A stretch of DNA of 25,792 nucleotides, taken from contig DATGMF010000070.1 of the NCBI GenBank assembly GCA_035293765.1, forward strand, positions 1-25,792, given 5' to 3'. This document shows positions 9,005 through 15,539 of the stretch, piece by piece. A model generated the notes under the pieces. It was not told the DNA's origin. It saw only the letters and a program-made list of their open reading frames with translations, and did not search any database. The DNA is from DASRHT01 sp035293765 (GTDB lineage: Bacteria > Chloroflexota > Ktedonobacteria > Ktedonobacterales > Ktedonobacteraceae). The position numbers were made by a program, and so were the translations under genes. Numbering within the stretch: the stretch's first letter is position 1; each line of letters opens with the position of its first letter.

Positions 9005-10342
9005 ATGATCCATTTTTACGAACTGACCAGAATGAACGCGGAGCAGCGCCGCCGCTTGCTGCGTCGCGCCGAGGTGGCAATTGATGAACTGATGGAGTAT
9101 GTCCGCCCCATCGTCCGGGCTGTGTACGAGCGCGGGGACGAGGCTGTGGTTGAGTTTATGGAACGCTTCGACCATGTGCGGCTCGCTCCTGAGCAGTTTC
9201 GCGTGAGCAGAGAGGAGATAGAGCACGCGCATAGCTTACTTGATAAGGATGTCTCTGCTGCCATCAAGCAGGCGATCCATAATGTACGTATCTTTCACGA
9301 GCGACAGATGCCGCATGAACAGTGGTTCACCCAGATCGCGCCTGGAGTAATGGCGGGCGAGAAAATTACGCCTGTTTCGAGCGTCTGCCTCTATGTGCCG
9401 CGCGGCAAGGGAGCGTTCCCATCGGTGATGTATATGCTGGCAACCCCTGCCAGTATCGCGGGTGTGCCGCGGATCGTTGTCTGTACGCCGCCCGGGCCGG
9501 ATGGGAAGGTCGATCCGGCCTCGCTGGTCGCGGCTGATCTGTGCGGAGTGCATGAAATTTACCGCCTCGGTGGCGCTCAGGCGATTGCAGCTCTTGCCTA
9601 TGGCACCCAGAGTATTGCGCGGGTGCATAAGATCACCGGGCCAGGCAATCCTTATGTCTCGGCAGCCAAACGCCTGCTTTATGGCACGGTAGATATTGGT
9701 CTGCCAGCCGGCCCCAGCGAGTCGATTTTGCTGGCCGATGAGAGTGCCGAGCCGGAGCTGGTCGCGCGCGATCTGCTGATCGAAGCCGAGCACGGCCCCG
9801 ATTCGTCCAGCCTGCTGGTGACCGATAGCCGCGCGCTCATCGATGCCGTGATGTCCCTCTTGCCGCGCAAGATCGCCGAACTGCCCGAGTGGCGACAGAA
9901 CTTTTGCCGGGCGGGCTTTGAGGGCGAGAAGGGAACGGGCGGGCTGGTGTTGGCAGGCAGCATGCGCGAGGCCGTTGATTTTGTCAATGAATACGCCCCT
10001 GAGCATCTTGAGGTACATGTGCGTGAGCCATTTGCCCTGCTGCCGGAACTGAAGAATGCGGGCGAGATTTTGCTGGGCGCGCATACACCCACCTGCATTG
10101 GAAACTATAGCCTGGGGACCAATGCGATTCTGCCGACCGGCGGCTTCGCCCATACCTTCTCGTGTACTTCCGTCTTCGATTTTCTCAAGCGCACGGGCGT
10201 GGGCTATCTCACCGCAGAGGGCTATGCTGCTTTGAGTGAGCCGACGCGCCGCCTGGCAGAGTTTGAGGGCTTCCCCGCCCACGCCAGCGCGGTGACAGCG
10301 CGACCAGCGTCGCCCCTACCATCGTCAACGCCATCGCGATAA
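9005..10342 (+). CDS. hisD: Histidinol dehydrogenase
   Basis: HisD performs the last two oxidations of histidine synthesis, L-histidinol to L-histidine with two NAD+ and a zinc ion, in the cytosol. The 445-residue product contains KITGPGNPYVSAAKR, the PAGPSESILLAD loop, the zinc-site EHGPDSSSLLVT segment, the catalytic Glu-His in NEYAPEHLEV, and GAHTPTCIGNY with GTNAILPTGG. GAGG lies nine bases before the ATG. No other his gene is adjacent, so it is detached from any his operon. The family normally ends soon after EGFPAHA; here about 15 extra residues rich in A, P and S follow, and the last 134 bases overlap the convergent beta-propeller gene. The enzyme itself looks intact. Confidence 0.96.
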   Translation: MIHFYELTRMNAEQRRRLLRRAEVAIDELMEYVRPIVRAVYERGDEAVVEFMERFDHVRLAPEQFRVSREEIEHAHSLLDKDVSAAIKQAIHNVRIFHERQMPHEQWFTQIAPGVMAGEKITPVSSVCLYVPRGKGAFPSVMYMLATPASIAGVPRIVVCTPPGPDGKVDPASLVAADLCGVHEIYRLGGAQAIAALAYGTQSIARVHKITGPGNPYVSAAKRLLYGTVDIGLPAGPSESILLADESAEPELVARDLLIEAEHGPDSSSLLVTDSRALIDAVMSLLPRKIAELPEWRQNFCRAGFEGEKGTGGLVLAGSMREAVDFVNEYAPEHLEVHVREPFALLPELKNAGEILLGAHTPTCIGNYSLGTNAILPTGGFAHTFSCTSVFDFLKRTGVGYLTAEGYAALSEPTRRLAEFEGFPAHASAVTARPASPLPSSTPSR

Positions 10343-11495
10343 GTGTAATCATCGTCGCTCGCTGGAGATCGGCTACCGTCTGGCGAGCGGCGAGCGTTTG
10401 ATGAACGGTGGCGTCCGGCTTCAAAGGAATATCAACGCTGTCACTTAGCTCTACGACCGCTCCCGTATCCTCCACTGAGACGTAGATGCGGTGGAGTGCG
10501 GGATCAGCCACAACGCCATCTGGCCCCTGTCCTATCTGGAAGGTTCCCAGTATGTCGAGCGTCTGTCCATCAATCACGGTCAGCGTTGTGCCGGTTCCGC
10601 GATCCGAGGAGCCACCTTCTTTATTACCTTCGTCCGCCACATAAATACGTCCCGTCGTCGTATTGGTCGCTATCCCTTCCGGGAAGGGCGCTACAGGAAT
10701 CTGTGCGACCAGCGCGTTAGTTTTGCCATCAATCACATCCAGCTCCTGCCCCGTCGAACAGACAACGTAGACGCGCCCGCTATTCTCATCAATGCGCAGA
10801 GGAGCAAGCGGCATTGCGGCAACGGAGATGGTGGTGATGGGCTTTTCGCTCTCCTCGTCAAGGACGGTAATCATAGATAAGGTCCCATCAGCCACATAGA
10901 GCCGTCCCAGACGGCTATTCACGCCAATGGCAGTCAAGTTTGCCCCGATGTGAAATTGCGTAGATTGCATTTGCAGGCTGCCATCTTTTGCTGCCGGAAG
11001 AGGGGTAAAGGTGTAAATATTGCTATCTGGTTCGCTGGTGACATAGATGCGCTGTCGCTTGCTATCAAAGGCGATGCTGTTATCGCCAGCTCCGCCGACG
11101 GCTTGCTTGAAAAGGACGTGACCTGTCGCGTCATCCAGGATGTAGAAGTTGCTCTGTCTGTTGCGATATGCGGCAGACGTAACATAGACGTGGTGGCTGC
11201 TGCTATCAACCTGGATATCGGTGATGCTGTTATCAAGCGCATTGCGCCAGCGCACCTTGCCGCTCAGGGGGTCGAAGCCAACGACGAGTCCGCCACCTTC
11301 ATAGGCGATATAGAGCATATGCGTCTGGCTATCAACTGCCAGTGCCTCCGGTCGCTCTCCAGCGTGCAGCACGCCGATGATGGGAAAGCCTCCCGCCGCA
11401 TGACCGGGGGTGGGCACGGAGAGGAAGAAGAAGAGTTGAGCAGCGCAAAGCAGTATCAGCTTGCATACATTCCTGAAAGTCCTATCTTCTCGCAT
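10209..11495 (-). CDS. Secreted or membrane-anchored YVTN-type beta-propeller protein
   Basis: This 428-residue protein begins with a charged start and a hydrophobic stretch (about residues 12-33, ending near PGHAAG), a typical signal peptide. Residues 40-375 are repeated blades with YVTS, IYVADE and RIYVS motifs, as in YVTN/YncE-like seven-bladed propellers. Near the C-terminus a hydrophobic segment (MITLIAMALTMVGATLVAL) followed by RWRGRG fits a membrane anchor with a short cytoplasmic tail, so the propeller would face outside. GGAG ten bases upstream supports the start. The 3' end lies inside hisD on the opposite strand. The fold is clear, but ligand and function are unknown; such proteins often bind polymers or surface partners. 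Confidence 0.85.
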   Translation of the reverse strand: MREDRTFRNVCKLILLCAAQLFFFLSVPTPGHAAGGFPIIGVLHAGERPEALAVDSQTHMLYIAYEGGGLVVGFDPLSGKVRWRNALDNSITDIQVDSSSHHVYVTSAAYRNRQSNFYILDDATGHVLFKQAVGGAGDNSIAFDSKRQRIYVTSEPDSNIYTFTPLPAAKDGSLQMQSTQFHIGANLTAIGVNSRLGRLYVADGTLSMITVLDEESEKPITTISVAAMPLAPLRIDENSGRVYVVCSTGQELDVIDGKTNALVAQIPVAPFPEGIATNTTTGRIYVADEGNKEGGSSDRGTGTTLTVIDGQTLDILGTFQIGQGPDGVVADPALHRIYVSVEDTGAVVELSDSVDIPLKPDATVHQTLAARQTVADLQRATMITLIAMALTMVGATLVALSPRWRGRGSPQTLPGGASAHSKQHSPLR

Positions 11496-11538
11496 AGTAC
11501 TTTTGCTCCATATCTTGTCTCACGCTATCGCTCTAGTA

Positions 11539-11559
11539 TTTTATAATCGTATCACGATT
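11539..11559. promoter_or_regulatory. AT-rich divergent promoter region with a small inverted repeat
   Basis: Between the divergent propeller and MFS genes, TATAAT reads on the plus strand at 11542-11547 and TATAAA on the minus strand at 11544-11539, next to AATCGT-ATC-ACGATT (11545-11559). Neither -10 has a good -35, so this is only a candidate shared control region. Confidence 0.3.
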
Positions 11560-11660
11560 TTCTCGTTAAAGATAGACACTATGCTAAGACCCTGATAGAA
11601 AATCTTTGATGTTCATAATATTTTATATTTTTCAATGTTGTGTGAAGGGAGACCTAGCCA

Positions 11661-13367
11661 ATGGCAGAATCTGCTGCGGCAGCCGAGACGCCGGAACCCA
11701 TCCCAACCAATGGCACCTCGGAGGAACTGGAAACGACCACGCTTGCCGATGATACCAGGCCCGAGCTTGCGGTAGAGGAGCAGGAAGAGGAAGCATCGCT
11801 CCCGGATGGGGAGGCCCCAACTGAGAAACTACCCAGAATCGTGCCCGCCTCCTCTGCTGAAGAAGAGACGGCGGCCATAGAAGAGCCTTCATCCCCGCAA
11901 GATGGAGCATCAGAAGAACCCTCTTCCTCAGAGGAGCCTGCCGTTGAAGAGCTGCCAACGCTGGTGGAGTTTTCATCTCCTCAAGAGAGCGCAGTGGAGG
12001 AGCCTGCCGTTGAGGAGATGCCGGCGCTGGTAGAGCCAGCTCTTCCTCAAAAGCAGCCAGCAGCCGTAGATGCTTTACCCACTCAGGAGTTGGTATCTCA
12101 ACCGGAACCTGCTGGCGCAAAAGAGGAACTGCCGGAGGCGCTGCGCATGCCCTCGCAGGCGTTGGGTGGATTGTATCGCTTCCTGCTGGGACTGGCAAGC
12201 CTGGTGGGAGGGATTGCCAGTATCACCATCAATCAGTTGTTCCTACCCTCCCAGATTGCAGCCCTGGACCCGGCGCACCAGCTTACCTCATTATCACTGG
12301 TTGCTATAAGTGGTATCCTGGCAGCGTTCATCGTCACACCTGTGGTGGGGGCGCTCTCGGATCGCACCACCGGACGCCTCGGGCGAAGACGCCCCTGGAT
12401 GCTCGTCGGACTGATCGGCGGGGTTGCCGCTCTACTGGTAATGGCCTTCTCTACCAGCATTCTGCTGCTGTTGGCGGGTGAAGTGCTGATGCAAATCTGC
12501 TTTGGCATAGTGTATACCATGCTCACCGCTGTGATCCCTGATCAGGTATCGCTGCGTCAGCGCGCTATAGTAAGCGCCGCTATCGGCATAGCGCCGGTTG
12601 TTGGTAGCGTGGTGGGACTGCTCGTGGTAAGTCTCCTGGCTCAGGGGACGCGACAGGGATACTTCTGGCTCGCGGCCATATCGTTTGGCGTCATTGCCCT
12701 CTTTTTGCTGGTTTTCAGAGAGAAACCTCTGTCACGCGGGGCCATGCCACGTTTCCGTTTTAAGACCTTCTTTGCCAGCTTCTGGCACAACCCGAAACAA
12801 CATCCCAATTTTACCCTGATGTGGTGCTCGCGCAGCTTTCTCTTCCTGAGCTATACCCTTTTCATACTCTACCTGCTCTCCTACCTGGTGAATGTCCTGC
12901 ATTTAGCAGTCGCGGACGCAACTCTCAGGATGCTCATCTTCCAGATTATCTCAACGGGCACGCTGCTCGTCTTCGCTTTTCTTAGCCCATTGCTGGCGGA
13001 CCGGCTGCAACGGCTCAAACTGTTCATTGTACTTGGGACAGCGATAATGGCCGGAGGGGTATTTCTGGTAGCATTTATGCCGCTCTGGCAGTACATTTTG
13101 CTGGCAAGTGGATTATTCGGGATCGGCGCAGGGAGCTACCTCGCTGTGGGCCTGGCGCTGACCATTCGTGTCCTGCCGCAGGCGCGGGATCACGGCAAGG
13201 ATCTGGGCATTATGAATATCACGCTCTACCTGGCGCTGATCGTGGCCCCGTTGCTTGCGGGTGTAATATTGAATTTTGCGAGCGGCTATACCGTCCTCTT
13301 CGCGCTTGCAGGCGGTGCCGCGCTGCTGGCGGGCGGGCTGATTATACCCATGAGAGGCGTGCGCTAA
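11661..13367 (+). CDS. MFS transporter, GPH/sucrose-symporter-like, with a long acidic N-terminal extension
   Basis: The 568-residue protein has about 155 N-terminal residues rich in E, P, A and S, then a 12-helix major facilitator core. The loop after the second helix, GALSDRTTGRLGRRRPW, matches the signature of glycoside-cation (GPH) symporters and the sucrose/H+ group. A central loop with REKPLSRG separates the two six-helix halves. I infer import of a sugar or related solute through the cytoplasmic membrane; the substrate cannot be read. The acidic extension would lie in the cytoplasm and holds a 13-residue internal repeat. GGGAGA eight bases upstream supports the start. It is divergent from the propeller gene and followed by a hairpin, so it is probably a single-gene unit. 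Confidence 0.85.
   Translation: MAESAAAAETPEPIPTNGTSEELETTTLADDTRPELAVEEQEEEASLPDGEAPTEKLPRIVPASSAEEETAAIEEPSSPQDGASEEPSSSEEPAVEELPTLVEFSSPQESAVEEPAVEEMPALVEPALPQKQPAAVDALPTQELVSQPEPAGAKEELPEALRMPSQALGGLYRFLLGLASLVGGIASITINQLFLPSQIAALDPAHQLTSLSLVAISGILAAFIVTPVVGALSDRTTGRLGRRRPWMLVGLIGGVAALLVMAFSTSILLLLAGEVLMQICFGIVYTMLTAVIPDQVSLRQRAIVSAAIGIAPVVGSVVGLLVVSLLAQGTRQGYFWLAAISFGVIALFLLVFREKPLSRGAMPRFRFKTFFASFWHNPKQHPNFTLMWCSRSFLFLSYTLFILYLLSYLVNVLHLAVADATLRMLIFQIISTGTLLVFAFLSPLLADRLQRLKLFIVLGTAIMAGGVFLVAFMPLWQYILLASGLFGIGAGSYLAVGLALTIRVLPQARDHGKDLGIMNITLYLALIVAPLLAGVILNFASGYTVLFALAGGAALLAGGLIIPMRGVR
11931..12035 (+). repeat. Tandem coding repeat in the acidic extension of the MFS gene
   Basis: A 39-base unit at 11931-11969 recurs at 11997-12035 (period 66 bases, 22 codons) with a few substitutions. 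The encoded units read EEPAVEELPTLVE and EEPAVEEMPALVE. It indicates growth of the extension by local duplication. Confidence 0.7.
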
Positions 13368-13389
13368 CATAGCCCATTTCCCATCTTCA

Positions 13390-13427
13390 TCATTGATTCC
13401 ACGGCCTCAGGGTGGTGGAATCGATGA
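13390..13427 (+). terminator. Hairpin downstream of the MFS gene
   Basis: TCATTGATTCCAC (13390-13402) pairs with GTGGAATCGATGA (13415-13427) over 13 bp with one G-T pair and a 12-base loop. An outer ATAGCC/GGCTAT pairing may extend it. No T-run follows, so it may act with Rho, or stabilise the MFS mRNA, rather than terminate alone. Confidence 0.4.
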
Positions 13428-13471
13428 CTCGGCTATTGTGAAATAGACCACTGCTCAGGAATAGCAAGATG

Positions 13472-13480
13472 TGTTATAAT
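13472..13480 (+). promoter_or_regulatory. Extended -10 promoter of the kinase-phosphatase pair
   Basis: TGTTATAAT gives an extended -10 with a perfect TATAAT at 13475-13480. The -35 position (13452-13457, TGCTCA) is poor, as is usual when TGn is present. Transcription would start near 13487, leaving a leader of about 210 bases before the kinase. Confidence 0.55.
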
Positions 13481-13600
13481 GCCTGCAAAATACAGGTTCG
13501 TGCGCTGCATGGAGCAGGCATTGGCTTGAACTGCATCGTCCGGGCGAATAAAGATGTGCAGATGGTGGTAATAGAGTTCAGGTAAAATAGTGAAGCTATT

Positions 13601-13680
13601 CCTTGCAGACGGCCTGAGCGGAGCTAGACGCGGTAGCTCTCCGATTTATCGTGGGAGCGTTGGCTGTCTGTATAGCAAGG
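13601..13680 (+). promoter_or_regulatory. Structured leader RNA with a sequestered ribosome site before the kinase
   Basis: CCTTGC (13601-13606) pairs with GCAAGG (13675-13680), and AGACGGCC (13607-13614) with GGCTGTCT (13662-13669) with one G-U pair, closing a domain that contains the hairpin GAGCTA/TAGCTC (13621-13639). The only Shine-Dalgarno-like AAGG sits in the outer stem, about 15 bases before the kinase ATG. A two-codon ATG-TAA frame lies at 13687-13692. I do not recognise a known riboswitch class. Confidence 0.35.
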
Positions 13681-13695
13681 TAGTGTATGTAAGAT

Positions 13696-15522
13696 ATGGC
13701 AAATAATTATCCTTTTGAGCAGAAAAATCCATCTTCTATGAATAATCCTGATCTGCCACAAAATGGTCCCGGCGGCTACGGGGCAGCAACGCCGCCGCCG
13801 CAAGCAGGCTCAGAGCGGCCTTTGCCGGTGACGCCGGATGGGAGAAACGTCGGTAATGGCGGGAATCTGCGCCGTCTTGCCCCGGGCACCCTCCTTTCCA
13901 GTGCGCGTTATAAGGTCGAAAAGCTGGTCGCGGCAGGCGGTATGGGGGCTGTGTATCGCGCCATCGATACGCGCTTTGATAGTCCCTGCGCCGTGAAAGA
14001 GATGCTAGATGAGTTTCAGACGGAAGTTGAACATAATCAGGCGGTGGAGTGGTTCTCGCGTGAAGCCAAGTTGTTGCTAACGCTCAATCATCCATGCATT
14101 CCGCGTGTACGCGATTTCTTTGTGGAAAACGGCAAGCATTATCTGGTGATGGATTTTATCGAGGGGCGCACCTTAGGGGACGCGCTGGAGCAAGAGGGTA
14201 ATGTGGCCGGGGTAAATGGCGCGCGCGGCGTGCCTGAGGCGCGCGCGCGAAGTTGGGCGCAGCAGCTCTGTAACGTGCTGGCCTACCTGCACAAGCAAAA
14301 TCCTCCCATCATCTTTCGCGACCTGAAACCATCAAATATCATGGTCACAGCTCACGATGAAATTAAATTGATCGATTTCGGTATTGCCCGCCCATTCAAA
14401 TCGCAGCAGCAGGCAACCATCATCATGACCGTCGGCTACGCGCCCCCTGAGCAGTTACATGGCAGGCCGGAGCCACGCAGCGATATTTATGCCCTGGGAG
14501 CCACGCTCCATAAGGTGCTGACGCGTCACGACGCCGCCAATAATCAACCAGGGATTTTCTCTTTCCCGGCGTTACGTACGCTGCGTCCTGATATTACGCC
14601 AGCCTTTGACCAGATCGTTATGAAGGCGCTGGCCCCGTCGCTCGAACAACGCTGGAGCGGCGCGTCCGAAATGGAACGAGCTTTGTTGGCCTTGCCGCCG
14701 ATTACTAACGCTCCTCCCGCCAACGCTGGGGCGCCCGTGCAGGGAGGACGCCCGTCCAATCCGCTCACGCCCAATATTGGCATCTCCACACCTGGCTCGG
14801 GGCCTAAGGGTGCGCCGATCACTGCCGGCACAACCGGGCCGGCAGGACCGCATATTATCGCGGCCATCGATCACCTTGCTGCCAGACGCATTGAGCCTGC
14901 GTACGAAGCAGCTAAGCGGGCTTTTGGACTGGAGCCGAATAATGCGCTGGTGCATAAATGCTTCGGGCAGGTCTTTGCGCGCCGCGTCCCTCCTCAGGCC
15001 GACCTGGCTATGCAAGCGTACAATCGCTCATTGCAACTCAACGCCGATGACGCTGAGACGCACAAATTAGTCGGCGACATCTCGTTGTTCCTGAGAAATC
15101 AGCCGTTGCAGGCTATTCCTGCCTACAGACAGTCGCTGCACTTGAATCCCAATGATTTTGAGTCGCATTTGCGTTTAGGACAGTGTTATGAGAAGACGAA
15201 CCAATTGGAACTGGCTTTACGCGAGTATCAGGAGGCGACGCGCCTGGCACCGAAACAGCCTCCGCAACCAGCGGCCTTTTACTCGCTTGGTCAGCTAGCT
15301 ATGCGCATGAATCAATGGTCTACGGCTGAACAGGCATTGATCCAGGTGTTGATTATTAATCCGGCGGACCATCAGACGCGCTTTTTATTGAGTCAGGCGT
15401 ACGAGCATCAAAATAAGCTGGAAGAAGCGTTTCGCGAATGCGGCTATGTTGTCGGGCCATTAAGTCCTAATGCGGCAGTACAGGCAATGTATCAACGGCT
15501 ACGAACTCGTCTGGGACGATAA
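13696..15522 (+). CDS. Eukaryotic-type Ser/Thr protein kinase with C-terminal TPR repeats
   Basis: The 608-residue protein has a flexible N-terminus rich in P, G and N (1-65), a kinase domain at about 71-335, a P/G/A-rich linker, and five or so TPR motifs from about 390 to 600. The glycine loop is AAGGMGAVY (79-87; the usual first glycine is alanine). The ATP-anchoring lysine is K101 (CAVKE), the catalytic aspartate is D209 in FRDLKPSN, and D227 lies in IDFG. APPEQ replaces APE, as in many bacterial kinases. All catalytic residues are present, so it should be active. No membrane helix is seen, so it is cytosolic and the TPRs probably bind partners. It overlaps the next frame at TAATG and is paired with a PP2C phosphatase that probably opposes it. 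Confidence 0.93.
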   Translation: MANNYPFEQKNPSSMNNPDLPQNGPGGYGAATPPPQAGSERPLPVTPDGRNVGNGGNLRRLAPGTLLSSARYKVEKLVAAGGMGAVYRAIDTRFDSPCAVKEMLDEFQTEVEHNQAVEWFSREAKLLLTLNHPCIPRVRDFFVENGKHYLVMDFIEGRTLGDALEQEGNVAGVNGARGVPEARARSWAQQLCNVLAYLHKQNPPIIFRDLKPSNIMVTAHDEIKLIDFGIARPFKSQQQATIIMTVGYAPPEQLHGRPEPRSDIYALGATLHKVLTRHDAANNQPGIFSFPALRTLRPDITPAFDQIVMKALAPSLEQRWSGASEMERALLALPPITNAPPANAGAPVQGGRPSNPLTPNIGISTPGSGPKGAPITAGTTGPAGPHIIAAIDHLAARRIEPAYEAAKRAFGLEPNNALVHKCFGQVFARRVPPQADLAMQAYNRSLQLNADDAETHKLVGDISLFLRNQPLQAIPAYRQSLHLNPNDFESHLRLGQCYEKTNQLELALREYQEATRLAPKQPPQPAAFYSLGQLAMRMNQWSTAEQALIQVLIINPADHQTRFLLSQAYEHQNKLEEAFRECGYVVGPLSPNAAVQAMYQRLRTRLGR

Positions 15523-15539
15523 TGAGGAGTGTCCATGAG

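Noticed and set aside
9236..10282. A 348-codon minus-strand open frame opposite hisD
   Set aside because: hisD is intact and well conserved; the reverse frame has no family features and no ribosome site of note.
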